Shown piece after piece: positions 18,051 through 27,860 of a stretch of DNA of 56,940 bases. The translations under genes were made by a program, and so were the position numbers. The stretch is from NCBI GenBank assembly GCA_900554815.1, contig USIO01000008.1:1-56940 (forward strand), written 5' to 3'. Numbering within the stretch: the first letter of the stretch is position 1; every line of letters begins with the position of its first letter. Origin of the DNA: an uncultured Clostridium sp. (GTDB lineage Bacteria; Bacillota; Clostridia; TANB77; CAG-508). The notes beneath the pieces are model-generated. The model was not told the DNA's origin. It did no database searches and was given only the letters and a program-made list of their open reading frames with translations.

Positions 18051-18720
18051 AAATATAATTTTTAATTTTGCTCCAAATTTCTTCATGTATATCTTCTATG
18101 GATTTAATAGTATTATTTTCTACACATTTTATTTCGTCCCAATTATATAGTTTTACAAGACTGCATGCAGCATTGTAGCTGTCAATTATATGTTGTTTAT
18201 CTCTTTCGTGAATATCCTTTTTAAGTTCATGTGTAATTTTGTTTTCTCTTTTTTCCATAAGTTTCCATGCATATTCAGGTGGCATGTTTAAGAAAAAGCA
18301 TTTAGTTGGAACTGGAATGCCATATAAATTAAATTCAAAATCCCATAGCCAGTTTAAAAATTTTTCCCTTTCTTCTTTATTAGAAATCTTTCCAGCTTGA
18401 TGTACCATATTAGCAGTTGTGTATCTATCTGCTAGTATAATTTCTCCGTTTTTATAAAACTCCTCTAGGTTTTTCTTATATGTTGCATATCTATCTGCTG
18501 CATAAAAAGTAGAGGCTATATATGGACTAATGTCTTTAGCATTTTCTCCAAATTCTCCATCAAGATACATTTTTACCAAGCTAGAAGATGGGCTATCGTA
18601 ATTTGGAAATGATATCTTTTTAAATTTAATATTTTCTTTTTCTAGTCGTTCTGCTAATTTATTAAATTGAGTTTGTTTTCCACTTCCATCTGTTCCATCT
18701 ATTACAAATAATTTACCCAT
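18049..18720 (-). CDS. Thymidylate kinase-like protein
   Basis: A P-loop nucleoside monophosphate kinase of 223 residues. It has Walker A in FVIDGTDGSGKQTQ, a DR motif in ILADRYTTANMVHQ, and a C-terminal lid region with basic residues. It resembles the thymidylate kinase family, phosphorylating dTMP; the exact substrate is inferred. The start at MGKLFVIDG fits the family, although the nearest AAAGGAA is about 14 nt upstream. Confidence 0.85.
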   Translation of the reverse strand: MGKLFVIDGTDGSGKQTQFNKLAERLEKENIKFKKISFPNYDSPSSSLVKMYLDGEFGENAKDISPYIASTFYAADRYATYKKNLEEFYKNGEIILADRYTTANMVHQAGKISNKEEREKFLNWLWDFEFNLYGIPVPTKCFFLNMPPEYAWKLMEKRENKITHELKKDIHERDKQHIIDSYNAACSLVKLYNWDEIKCVENNTIKSIEDIHEEIWSKIKNYI

Positions 18721-18800
18721 ATTGATTTTACATTTCCTTTCCCAATGCAATTTAAGGTTGCAAATTATGCAACCTTAAATTGTATAATAAGTTTCTATTT

Positions 18801-19136
18801 TTACTTTCCCCAAAACCAATCTAATCCAGCTTCAAAACTTCTTTTTTTGCCTAGTTTGCTTTCTGTATTGTCTACCCATAGGTATGAAAGGAATGATAAT
18901 AATATCATTAAAAAGTCCACTGTAATGCAATTAGATAATGTTGATTTAAATGTTTCGAATTCTGTTGTTAAAGTCATTAGTTGTACAACATGTGTTACTA
19001 AAAGAATTAAGTAGATAAATAAAGATATTGCCGTAATATAACCCTTTTTTACTTCCTTTCCTAAGAATATTAATATTAATGTAATTGCTAACATTAATAT
19101 TAAGGTAATTGGATTTGAAATGTTAAAAATAAACAT
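18801..19136 (-). CDS. Small membrane protein, unknown
   Basis: A 111-residue protein with three to four hydrophobic segments (about residues 9-26, 32-55, 70-90) and a charged C-terminal tail. I do not recognise a family. An excellent AAAGGAGG ribosome binding site precedes the ATG. It lies between the four-site unknown gene and the dTMP kinase-like gene on the same strand. Confidence 0.7.
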   Translation of the reverse strand: MFIFNISNPITLILMLAITLILIFLGKEVKKGYITAISLFIYLILLVTHVVQLMTLTTEFETFKSTLSNCITVDFLMILLSFLSYLWVDNTESKLGKKRSFEAGLDWFWGK

Positions 19137-19186
19137 TTAATTTTCCTCCTTTGTTTTATTATTTTATATTTTTTAAAAATTATAAA

Positions 19187-20693
19187 CTAGTAACCAAACC
19201 TTCTTTGATAAGCATCTCCTCCAGGAGTTCTTTGAAGTTCTTCATATTCCTCTTGGACTTTTTCTATTGTTGTTTCCCTACCATATACTTCATATATAAT
19301 TTCCTGAACATCTTCACCTAGCTCTTCTGCATATTCTCCGTGCTGCATTTTGTGAATTTTCATTTTCCTCTTCTGCACATTTAATTGCTGAAATTGCACT
19401 TACTCCAGGTAACATTCCCCCGTGTCATTGTATTGACTGTTTCCCCTATAACTGCACCCTTTGTTGCACCAGACATTATTGCTATATAATCAGGATTATT
19501 TGATTTTTCTTCATAGTATTGTTGTAATTCATAAAGTTTAATTACTTCTTTAAGTTTTTGCATTCTTTCTATATTTTGTTTTAATTTATGTATAAGTTCA
19601 GGAGGTTGTTCTTCTATTCCGAAAGTGCTTATCTGCTAGATCAATTGTATCCTCGTGAACATGTTCTTTGCTCATTGGTTCTAAAGTTCCATCATTTATT
19701 TGCTTAAAGGCATGTACCTCAGAATTATGTTCTCTATCTACGGTTAATACTACAATCTCATCTTGAAACTGATATTTTCTTACTTCAATATTTCTTTCTC
19801 CAGTTGTTTTTACTTCTGAACTTACTTCTCCATAATCTAATTCTACATTTTGCATATTATCTGTAATGCTTAATTCTTCGGCAATGTCTGCTAAAGGTTC
19901 TGATACTTTATCTTCTCCTGCAACTTCTTGGCAGGTTCCGATCCGCCAATATTTCAACGGCAACCCAATCATTAGAACCTCTTCCATCAGAATCTTGTTT
20001 TAGCTTTACAGTGTAAATTTCAGAATCCTTTTTGTCTTTGTCAGAAATAGCAGTTTTAGTATTTCTATCTTTAATTTGAATAATATTTAGTATTTGATCT
20101 TCTGTTACTCCTAAAGCTTTAGCAATATTTGCTGTTTTAGTTAATTTCTCTGCTTCTTCTTTGTCTTTTGCTTTTTCATCTGTTTTTGCCTTTCTAACGT
20201 TAAATAATCTGTTGCCTTCTTGTTGCATTTTTATTAACTCTTCTTTTGTCTTTGCAACTAAATTACCATTTTCATCTTCTGCTATTAAATATTCTCCTTC
20301 TAAATCGTAATTTTCTTTCTGGTTGAGAGTTTGTTTTCCTTGTTTACCAATTAGGTTTTCAAATCTTTTTTTGGTTAAGTTGCTTAATACAATGTTATTA
20401 TTTTCCTGAATAGTAGCTATATGTTGTAATTTGCTATCTATTATTATTGTTTCAATTTTATTTGCTTTATTTTGTATTTTAATAGCATACACATCATGTG
20501 CTTCAAGCATTCCTCCTAATGGAATAGTGTCAATTCTGTCTGAAATAGATAATATTGTTGAATCTTTTTGAAGTTGTAGTGAACTATCAATTTTTTGCTG
20601 TAAATCTAAAACTTCTGTTTTAGCTTGCTCTATTTTTTGTTCTATTTCCATTTTATTGTTTAAGTCTGTTGCAGATTTATTTTCTTCGTTCAT
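19187..20693 (-). CDS. Unknown 500-residue protein with four CGG +1 recoding sites
   Basis: I do not recognise a family. Conventional reading shatters this gene into four overlapping fragments. Reading CGGN at 19937, 19618, 19419 and 19337 as Gly 252, 358, 424 and 451 gives one 500-residue protein. It is soluble, charged and Glu/Lys-rich, with a helical coiled-coil-prone N-terminus (about 10-40) and a central segment near 210-290 that reads like a ligand-binding beta domain (YTVKLKQDSDGRGSNDW). A Gly-rich, mildly hydrophobic stretch occurs near 405-440, then an acidic tail ends GGDAYQRRFGY. No signal peptide is clear. It lies directly downstream of glmM, and the ORF starts MNEENKSATD. Confidence 0.85.
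19337..19340 (-). other. CGG +1 recoding site, unknown gene site 4 (CGGA)
   Basis: Context GCA-CGG-AGA. Skipping the C gives Ala-Ala-Gly-Glu-Tyr-Ala-Glu-Glu and opens the frame to the end of the gene. Confidence 0.85.
19419..19422 (-). other. CGG +1 recoding site, unknown gene site 3 (CGGG)
   Basis: Context ACA-CGG-GGG. Skipping the C gives Met-Thr-Gly-Gly-Met-Leu-Pro-Gly. The unshifted frame stops 12 codons after CGG. Confidence 0.85.
19618..19621 (-). other. CGG +1 recoding site, unknown gene site 2 (CGGA)
   Basis: Context TTT-CGG-AAT. Skipping the C gives His-Phe-Gly-Ile-Glu-Glu-Gln. The unshifted frame stops seven codons after CGG. Confidence 0.87.
19937..19940 (-). other. CGG +1 recoding site, unknown gene site 1 (CGGA)
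   Basis: Context GAT-CGG-AAC. Skipping the C gives Ala-Asp-Gly-Thr-Cys-Gln-Glu. The unshifted frame runs into a basic tail and stops 11 codons after CGG. Confidence 0.87.
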
Positions 20694-20730
20694 TAGCTAC
20701 TCCTTCCATTAAATTCATTACTATATAAAA

Positions 20731-22095
20731 TTATTTTAGTTTGCTTTCTATTAATTCTACTAGTTCTTCTGCTTTTTTTGTTATATATGCTTTGTCTTCG
20801 CCTTCTATCATTACTCTAATTACAGGTTCTGTCCCAGAAGTTCTAATTAAAACCCTGCCATTATTGGCAAATTCATTTTCAACATTAGCAATTGCTTGTT
20901 TTATGTCTTCATCATTTTCGAATTCATACTTTTTATCATTATTAACATGTGCATTTAATAAAATTTGTGGATATAGTTTTATTATTTTGCATAATTTTGA
21001 AGCAGATAATTTTTTTTCTAAAATAGTTCTTATTAACATTAGTGATGTTAATATTCCGTCTCCTGTTGGATTATAATCTAGAAAAATTACATGTCCTGAT
21101 TGTTCTCCACCTAGGTTATAACCATTTTTTAGCATTTCTTCTAGAACATATCTGTCTCCTACCTTTGTTTGTTTTAATTCTAGTCCATTTTCTTTAGCAT
21201 ACTTATTTAGTCCAATATTGCTCATAACAGTAGCAACTATAACATTTTTCTTTAATTTGCCTTTTTCTTTTAAATAATTTGAGCAAATTGCTAAAATCAT
21301 ATCTCCATCAATTTCATTTCCATTTTCGTCTACTGCTAAGCATCTATCTCCATCTCCATCATAAGCAATTCCTAAACTCAAGTTATTATCTATTACATAT
21401 TTTTTTAGATTTTCTAAATGTGTAGATCCACAATTACTATTAATATTAATTCCATCTGGTTTATTATTAATAATTTTATATTTAATTCCTAGGCATTGAA
21501 ATACTTTTTCTGCTACTTTGTGTGTTGCACCATTTGCAACATCTAAACCAACAATAAAATCTTCGCGATTATATTTTTCAATATCATCATCAAATGTTTT
21601 TCTAAAAAAGTATACATATTCATCTATTAAATCTTCTCTAACTTCTGCTACACCAATTTTATCTTTGATTGCAGTTAGTTCTTCAATTTTGCCAGAATCC
21701 ATTACTTCTTCAATTTCTTCTTCTAATTCATCTGGAATTTTCATTCCTTTATTGCTAAAATATTTTACTCCATTGAATTCAAATGTATTATGAGATGCAG
21801 ATATAACTACACTTGCATCAGCATTTAATTTTTTTGTTAAATATGCAACTGCTGGAGTTGGAATAACCCCTAGAGATTTTACATTTGCGCCATAACTTAA
21901 AAATCCTGCTGTCATTGCACTTTCTATAAGGGTACCAGAAAGCCTAGTGTCCCTTCCAATTAATATAGTTGGTGCATGGTTTGTATGTTTTGAAAGCACA
22001 TATGCACCAGCCTTTGCAACTTTATATACTAATTCTGGTGTTAAGTCTGTGTTTGCAATTCTTCTAATTCCATCTGTTCCAAAGTATTTTCTCAT
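20731..22095 (-). CDS. glmM: Phosphoglucosamine mutase
   Basis: Converts glucosamine-6-phosphate to glucosamine-1-phosphate for UDP-GlcNAc synthesis. At 454 residues it has the usual length. It starts MRKYFGTDGIRR, has the phosphoserine loop VISASHNTFEFNG, the metal-binding loop AYDGDGDRC, the sugar-binding GGEQSGH, and the phosphate-binding RTSGTEPVIRVM. It supplies precursors to both the cell wall and the neighbouring polysaccharide locus. Confidence 0.97.
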   Translation of the reverse strand: MRKYFGTDGIRRIANTDLTPELVYKVAKAGAYVLSKHTNHAPTILIGRDTRLSGTLIESAMTAGFLSYGANVKSLGVIPTPAVAYLTKKLNADASVVISASHNTFEFNGVKYFSNKGMKIPDELEEEIEEVMDSGKIEELTAIKDKIGVAEVREDLIDEYVYFFRKTFDDDIEKYNREDFIVGLDVANGATHKVAEKVFQCLGIKYKIINNKPDGININSNCGSTHLENLKKYVIDNNLSLGIAYDGDGDRCLAVDENGNEIDGDMILAICSNYLKEKGKLKKNVIVATVMSNIGLNKYAKENGLELKQTKVGDRYVLEEMLKNGYNLGGEQSGHVIFLDYNPTGDGILTSLMLIRTILEKKLSASKLCKIIKLYPQILLNAHVNNDKKYEFENDEDIKQAIANVENEFANNGRVLIRTSGTEPVIRVMIEGEDKAYITKKAEELVELIESKLK

Positions 22096-22192
22096 TGTTT
22101 TCCTCTTCTTTCATTTTTTGCCTCTACTTTTAATTTATATTATTATATATATTTATTTTATTTTTGGCAAGTAATTATAAAAATTATTCTAC

Positions 22193-23206
22193 TTATTGTT
22201 TATATATTGTATCTATCATATCCTGTTTCATTTGCTCTGCATCATTTGGAACAAAATAATAAACTCCATCAATATAGTCTCCTGATGCTGTATCTGTACT
22301 TGGCACTTGTAGAGATGTTATATTTGAAAAATATTCATCAGTGCTCATTAAAATATCGGTTAATTGTCCAACATAATCCATTACATTAATATTTGTTTTT
22401 ACCTCTTGTAAAAATCTATCTGATTTGTTTAAAATATTGGTTGTTCCCATAGATGCCATTTTATTCATAATTGCTTCTAGTACTTCTCTTTGGCGTTCTG
22501 CTCTTGTAAAGTCATTTCCTAGTGTACGATTACGTGAATGTGTTAAAGCTTGTTCTCCATTTAAAGTAACATTTCCATAAGACACTAATGTTTTATAAGT
22601 ATTTCCTGTTATGTTATATGCATCAGAAACATGGTTATTTATATAATCCATTTCCTCTTTTGTTATATTCATTTGAATACCACCAATGTCGTTAATAATA
22701 TGAATTAACCCAGAAAAATCTATTGTAGCATATTCTGTAATGCTTAAGCCAAAATTTTGGTTAATTGTTTTTATAGCTAAAGTTTCTCCACCATATGCAT
22801 AAGCATGATTAATTTTTGTTTTTCCGTGTCCTGGTACTTCTACATAAGTATCTCTTGGAATACTTATTAATTTTGCAGTCTTAAATTTAGTATTAATAGA
22901 AGCAATAATAATTGTGTCGCTTCTTCCGGCACTTATATTACCTGTATCTCTTGAATCTGTTCCAAAGAGTGCAATACATATTACATCTTCAAACTCATTT
23001 TCTGTTAATGTATCTGAAACAGAATTATATAGGTCTCCATTAATTGCTAAATCGGATGTATCAATTTCTTGAATATTTAGGTTTGCCAATTTGCCTGCAA
23101 TAAAATTGCCAATTGCTATTCCTAATCCAACTAGTAAAATTAGAATTAGTACTAATATTACTCTTCCAATTCTCCATTTGCTTTTTTTTCTTGTTTGATA
23201 TGGCAT
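22193..23206 (-). CDS. LytR-CpsA-Psr (LCP) family ligase, copy 2
   Basis: A 337-residue membrane-anchored protein. An N-terminal basic stretch and one membrane helix (about 12-34) are followed by the LCP domain: ALFGTDSRD, SDTIIIASI, SIPRDTYV, KINHAYAYGG, HSRNRTLGNDFTRAERQREV. LCP proteins transfer lipid-linked anionic polymers to peptidoglycan. It is a close paralogue of the next gene, 9 bases away. The tandem pair follows the capsule genes and probably attaches the polymer made there. Confidence 0.93.
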   Translation of the reverse strand: MPYQTRKKSKWRIGRVILVLILILLVGLGIAIGNFIAGKLANLNIQEIDTSDLAINGDLYNSVSDTLTENEFEDVICIALFGTDSRDTGNISAGRSDTIIIASINTKFKTAKLISIPRDTYVEVPGHGKTKINHAYAYGGETLAIKTINQNFGLSITEYATIDFSGLIHIINDIGGIQMNITKEEMDYINNHVSDAYNITGNTYKTLVSYGNVTLNGEQALTHSRNRTLGNDFTRAERQREVLEAIMNKMASMGTTNILNKSDRFLQEVKTNINVMDYVGQLTDILMSTDEYFSNITSLQVPSTDTASGDYIDGVYYFVPNDAEQMKQDMIDTIYKQ

Positions 23207-23215
23207 TTTTTCCTC

Positions 23216-24250
23216 CTACATTCTATATAAATAGTCTAACATTTCTTCTTGCATTTTTTCTGTACTACTTGGTACAAAATAATAAGTTGGTCCAATATAT
23301 TCTCCTGTTGCAATATTTTTGCTTGGGCATTGTTCAGAAACAATGCCATTTAAATACGTATCTTTGTTAAATAGCACATCTGTTATAATACCAATATAAT
23401 CCATTATATTAATATTAGTTGTTACTTGTTTTAAAAATACATCAATATGTTCATTAATTTCGCTCATACTCATTTTAGATAATTTGTTTAAAATTGCTTC
23501 TAATACTTCTCTTTGTCTTTCGGCTCTTGTAAAATCGTCTCCAACACTTCTATTTCTAGAATGTGTTAATGCTTGTTCTCCATCTAAAGTAACTAGCCCT
23601 GCCGAATATAAATCCTTTTTTTGGGTATTAGTAAGTTCATAGGCTAATTGTGAGCTTTGGTTAATAAAATTTTTTTCTGCTTGTGTTATGTTTAATTGAA
23701 CTCCACCAATATCGTTAATTACATTAATTAAACCCACAAAATCTATTGTTACATATTGTGTTAAGTCTAGTCCAAAATTTTGGTTTATTGTTTTTATTGC
23801 CAATTCCTCTTGACCATATTCATAAGCATGGTTTATTTTTGTTTTGCCATATCCTTCAATTTCTGCATAAGTATCCCTTGGAATACTTATCATTTTTAAG
23901 CTTTTATATTTTGGATTAATTGATGCTATTATAATACTATCTGTTCTTCCCATAAAGTTTGGATCATCTTGTCCATCTCCTTTGCTTTGTGTATCTATTC
24001 CAAAAAATACAATATTTTTAATTTCATTAAACTCACTTTTTGTTAAATTATCTGACACTTTTGCAAATAGTTCTTCATTAATAGCTAAATTTTTTTTATC
24101 TAAAGGTTTAAAAGTTAAATTAGATAATTTAGATGCTACAAAACTGCCAGCCCATACTCCTAAAAATGCTAATACTAAAATAATGTCAATAATTATTAAT
24201 ATCCATATTTTGCTTTTTTTCTTGTGTTTTAACAATTGAATCCTCCTCAT
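23216..24250 (-). CDS. LytR-CpsA-Psr (LCP) family ligase, copy 1
   Basis: A 344-residue LCP protein with the same layout as its neighbour: basic N-terminus, one membrane helix (about 16-38), then VFFGIDTQSKG, TDSIIIASI, SIPRDTYAEI, KINHAYEYGQ and HSRNRSVGDDFTRAERQREV. The conserved Arg and Asp residues that bind polyprenyl pyrophosphate are present. It probably shares a transcript with the UDP-glucose dehydrogenase upstream. Confidence 0.93.
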   Translation of the reverse strand: MRRIQLLKHKKKSKIWILIIIDIILVLAFLGVWAGSFVASKLSNLTFKPLDKKNLAINEELFAKVSDNLTKSEFNEIKNIVFFGIDTQSKGDGQDDPNFMGRTDSIIIASINPKYKSLKMISIPRDTYAEIEGYGKTKINHAYEYGQEELAIKTINQNFGLDLTQYVTIDFVGLINVINDIGGVQLNITQAEKNFINQSSQLAYELTNTQKKDLYSAGLVTLDGEQALTHSRNRSVGDDFTRAERQREVLEAILNKLSKMSMSEINEHIDVFLKQVTTNINIMDYIGIITDVLFNKDTYLNGIVSEQCPSKNIATGEYIGPTYYFVPSSTEKMQEEMLDYLYRM

Positions 24251-24268
24251 ATAATAGCTATTAGTACT

Positions 24269-25579
24269 TTATAATTCAATATTTTTAATTGTTTTTCTTC
24301 CGATTGATTCATAAATAAGTTTTTCATTTTCAATTTTATCTATTGGATAACAATTTCTTCCGTCTAATATGATTGGTTTTTTCATGTATTTAATAAAATT
24401 AGCTATATTATATTCTTTAATTTCTTTCCATTCTGTAAAAATAAAGCAAATATCTGTATCTTTAATTGTTTCATCAATAGTATTGCAATAAGTAATATCT
24501 GGAAATTTCTTTTTAAAATTATTTTCTGCAACCGGATCCCATGCTTTTATATTTGCTCCATTAGATTTTAAGTATTCTACATTAATTAAAGAAGGGGCTT
24601 CCCTTAAATCGTCTGTTTCTGGTTTAAATGCTAGTCCTAAAACAGCTACATTTAGTCCTTTTACAGTTTCATAATAGTTCTGTGATTTTTCTATTAATTT
24701 AACTTTTTGGTTTTGGTTAACATCTATTGCTGCCTTTATTGTTTTTAACTCACAATCATTAACTTTTGCTAACCAATGTAAAGCCTTTGTATCTTTTGGA
24801 AAGCAAGAACCACCATAACCAATTCCTGCATTTAAAAATTTGTTCCCAATTCTGCTATCTAATCCCATTCCTTTTGTTACATCTTGAATATTGGCTCCTA
24901 AAATTTCGCATAAATTTGCAATTTCGTTTATATAGGAAATCTTTAATGCCAAAAAGTCATTAGAAGCATATTTTATCATTTCTGCACTATTTATATCTGT
25001 TGAAATTAAAACTGATTTTTCAAAATTTTTATAAATATTTTTTAATATATTTTCTGCCCACTTTGAATGTGTTCCTATTACAATTCTTTGTGCCTCTAAT
25101 GTGTCTCTAACTGCTGTTCCTTGTGCTAAAAATTCTGGATTTGATGCAATTTCCATTTTATATTTTCCATTTAGCTTTTCTTGAATATATTTTTCAACTT
25201 TGTAATTTGTTCCAATAGGAACTGTAGACTTTATAACAACTAAGCAGTCTTTATTTATGTTTTCCACAATATCGTCTGCTACTGCATATACAAAGTCTAA
25301 GTTAGCTGAACCATCTATTCTTTCTGGTGTACCTACTCCTATAAAAATAACGTCTGCATCTTTATATGCTAATTTTTTATCTAATGTATATATTATTTTT
25401 CCCTTATTTTTCTCCATTAATTCTTCAAGGCCATGTTCATAAATTGGAGATTTACCTTGGTTTAATGTATCTATTTTTTCTTTTACAACATCATAGCAAA
25501 CCACATTATTTCCTTTTTCTGCTAAACACACTGCTGTAACTAGCCCTACATATCCTGTTCCGCTAACTACTATTTTCAT
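24269..25579 (-). CDS. UDP-glucose 6-dehydrogenase family protein
   Basis: Oxidises UDP-glucose (or a related UDP-hexose) to the uronic acid with two NAD+. The 436-residue protein begins with a Rossmann motif (GTGYVGLVTAVCLAEKG), has GVGTPERIDGSANL, the conserved STVPIGTN and PEFLAQGTAV, and the catalytic cysteine in GYGGSCFPKD. A third domain contains LGLAFKPETDDLREAP. The product would be a uronic acid donor for the surface polymer. Confidence 0.93.
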   Translation of the reverse strand: MKIVVSGTGYVGLVTAVCLAEKGNNVVCYDVVKEKIDTLNQGKSPIYEHGLEELMEKNKGKIIYTLDKKLAYKDADVIFIGVGTPERIDGSANLDFVYAVADDIVENINKDCLVVIKSTVPIGTNYKVEKYIQEKLNGKYKMEIASNPEFLAQGTAVRDTLEAQRIVIGTHSKWAENILKNIYKNFEKSVLISTDINSAEMIKYASNDFLALKISYINEIANLCEILGANIQDVTKGMGLDSRIGNKFLNAGIGYGGSCFPKDTKALHWLAKVNDCELKTIKAAIDVNQNQKVKLIEKSQNYYETVKGLNVAVLGLAFKPETDDLREAPSLINVEYLKSNGANIKAWDPVAENNFKKKFPDITYCNTIDETIKDTDICFIFTEWKEIKEYNIANFIKYMKKPIILDGRNCYPIDKIENEKLIYESIGRKTIKNIEL

Positions 25580-25591
25580 TTTTTATACCTC

Positions 25592-26938
25592 CTAAATTTT
25601 AATTATTTTCTTTATTGTATCAATAATTAATTGATTTTTAAATATAGCTTTTAATATCATTGTAGAAGATTTCCTTGTTTTTTTAAATAGCATTAATACA
25701 AAAATATTACTTATAGCTTGAGCTACTAATGTTGCAAATGCCGCACCAAATGCTCCATATGTTGGAATTAAGATAGCATTTAAAGCAATATTTATAATAC
25801 ATCCAACCAATGTATAAGAAATAGTATATTTTTGTAAATTTTCTGCAACTAACCAAACAGACCTTGCACTTCCTAAAGTTGCAAATAGTCCTGCCCATAC
25901 ACTAATTGTTAATATTTCTGCTGATTGTGCATATGCCTCGCCATATAAAATATGTATAGCAAGTGGTGCAACAACTGTAATTCCTATTCCGCATACAACC
26001 CCAATAATTGCTACTATATCGTACAGCCTTTGCATAAGCCTTTGGTATTCTTTTTCGTTATTCATATTTTTACACTTCATTATAGAAGGTTTAAAAGATG
26101 CTATTAGTGCTAACGGTATAAAATACCACATTTCTGCAATTTTTACTGCTGCAGAATAAATTCCATTTTGGCTTTTATCTGGTAACATGCTTCCTAGCAT
26201 AACTTGGTCTATTCTCATATAGATTGTAATCATTAATCCTGAAATTGCAATATATATACACTTTTGTAATAACTCTTTTGCATATTTTTTATCGAACTTC
26301 CATTTTATTTTCTCATGTAGTCTAAAATAAATAAATAATAGGATTCCCATTACTGCGGCATCTATTAAATATGTAAACATATAACCAATTTCGCCTAAGT
26401 TAAAAACTGCAACTAGTATTTTACAAATAGATACAATAAATAATGTAATTATTTTTATTATTGCATTAACTTTTAAATTCATTTTTGCCTGGAAATAATA
26501 CTCTATTATTTCAAATGATTTAAAAATCATGCAAGTTCCCATAATAATTCCTAAAATTTGTATTATTATATCATTTGGTGATAATATGTAAAGAGTAATT
26601 TGAGAAATTATTATTAGTGCAATACTTCCTACTAATCTAATAACAAAACTAGTTCCAATTACATTTCCAACATTATTTTTATCGTTTACAACATCTTTTA
26701 CTAAAATTGTTTCCATCCCTAATGTAGAAAACGATGTAAATAATGTTACCACAGATACAACATAGTTAACTAATCCATAACCTTCTGTTCCTAAATATCT
26801 TGCAATAATTGCAGAAACTATCATACTTACCAATAAAGTTATAATGTTTTGAGTTATTGGCCACATACTATTTCCTAATATTTTTTTAAAACTAAATTTT
26901 ACTTCTATGTGTTCAGCTTCTTTTTCTTGTTCTTGCAA
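25592..26938 (-). CDS. wzx: Polysaccharide flippase (Wzx/MATE-like)
   Basis: A 448-residue protein with about 12-14 membrane segments. Its opening, GNSMWPITQNIITLLVSMIV, and GTEGYGLVNYVVSVV are typical of the oligosaccharide flippase family. It would move lipid-linked repeat units across the membrane. It overlaps the end of the preceding glycosyltransferase gene by 26 bases and pairs functionally with the Wzy-like polymerase at 29189. Confidence 0.9.
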   Translation of the reverse strand: MQEQEKEAEHIEVKFSFKKILGNSMWPITQNIITLLVSMIVSAIIARYLGTEGYGLVNYVVSVVTLFTSFSTLGMETILVKDVVNDKNNVGNVIGTSFVIRLVGSIALIIISQITLYILSPNDIIIQILGIIMGTCMIFKSFEIIEYYFQAKMNLKVNAIIKIITLFIVSICKILVAVFNLGEIGYMFTYLIDAAVMGILLFIYFRLHEKIKWKFDKKYAKELLQKCIYIAISGLMITIYMRIDQVMLGSMLPDKSQNGIYSAAVKIAEMWYFIPLALIASFKPSIMKCKNMNNEKEYQRLMQRLYDIVAIIGVVCGIGITVVAPLAIHILYGEAYAQSAEILTISVWAGLFATLGSARSVWLVAENLQKYTISYTLVGCIINIALNAILIPTYGAFGAAFATLVAQAISNIFVLMLFKKTRKSSTMILKAIFKNQLIIDTIKKIIKI

Positions 26939-27857
26939 ATTCTACAACTCCTTTTAGTCCTAATGATAATAAAATAGCCTTTAATGTTCCCTTCCATCCA
27001 ATTTTATACATCTTTTTAAAATTTTTTACAATTCTATTATCTAACTGTATGTTTTCTATAAAGTTTCTTTTTTCGTTAGAAAGCTCAACTGAAAATTCAT
27101 TATTTGTTCCACTATGAGTTCCTGTTCCATCTAATCCACCATTATACACTAATGATTTTGTAGGGTAAATTGTATACATTTCTCTTTTAGATTGCTCATA
27201 ACACCAGCGAATGGCCCATGAATCTATTAATCCAGACATCTGCATATCTAGCATTTGTGCCATATCTTTTCCACCGCGGTTAAGTTTTTTTCTTTTTTTC
27301 CTATCGTTTTTAAAGATTTCATAATCTTTAACTTCCCAATCAACTATATTCCATCTATCAGCCCAAGTAGCCCATCCCCAGCTACAACCACGATACCCCA
27401 AGTATACATCTGAAAGATAGTTTTTTGGTATTTTAATTGGCAGATTATATCCACTTATTGACCATATTCTTTTGTCATTTTCATAAAAGTTTAGAGCCTC
27501 ATTCATGTATTCTATAAAATTATCTGTTACAATTAGGTCATCTTCTACAACAATTGCTTTTCCATATTTGTTTATTACTTCTCCTACTCCTGCTATTACT
27601 GAGTTCGCTAGTCCTTTATTCTTTTGTGCTTCTATAATATGTAACTTTTTAAAATACTGCTTTTCTTCAATGCTATGAATATATTCTCTTACATTTTTTA
27701 CTTTTTCAGCAGCTGTTTCTTTTTTTGCAGCATCAGAAAATATCCACACTTCTGAGTCTTTAGCTAATTTATTTTTTGCTAATGATTCTATCATTTTTTT
27801 AGTATGTTCTGGTCTTGAATATACAAATGTAACTATTGGTGCTAATGGTTTTATCAT
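26913..27857 (-). CDS. GT-A-fold glycosyltransferase (family 2-like)
   Basis: A 314-residue enzyme opening PIVTFVYSRPEHTKKMIESL. An acidic metal-binding motif IVVEDDLIV appears near residue 102, followed by WSISGYN and the aromatic GYRGCSWGWATW stretch. This pattern is common in capsule glycosyltransferases annotated as sugar transferases of the GNT-I-like group. Donor and acceptor are unknown. Confidence 0.82.
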   Translation of the reverse strand: MIKPLAPIVTFVYSRPEHTKKMIESLAKNKLAKDSEVWIFSDAAKKETAAEKVKNVREYIHSIEEKQYFKKLHIIEAQKNKGLANSVIAGVGEVINKYGKAIVVEDDLIVTDNFIEYMNEALNFYENDKRIWSISGYNLPIKIPKNYLSDVYLGYRGCSWGWATWADRWNIVDWEVKDYEIFKNDRKKRKKLNRGGKDMAQMLDMQMSGLIDSWAIRWCYEQSKREMYTIYPTKSLVYNGGLDGTGTHSGTNNEFSVELSNEKRNFIENIQLDNRIVKNFKKMYKIGWKGTLKAILLSLGLKGVVEFARTRKRS

Positions 27858-27860
27858 ACC

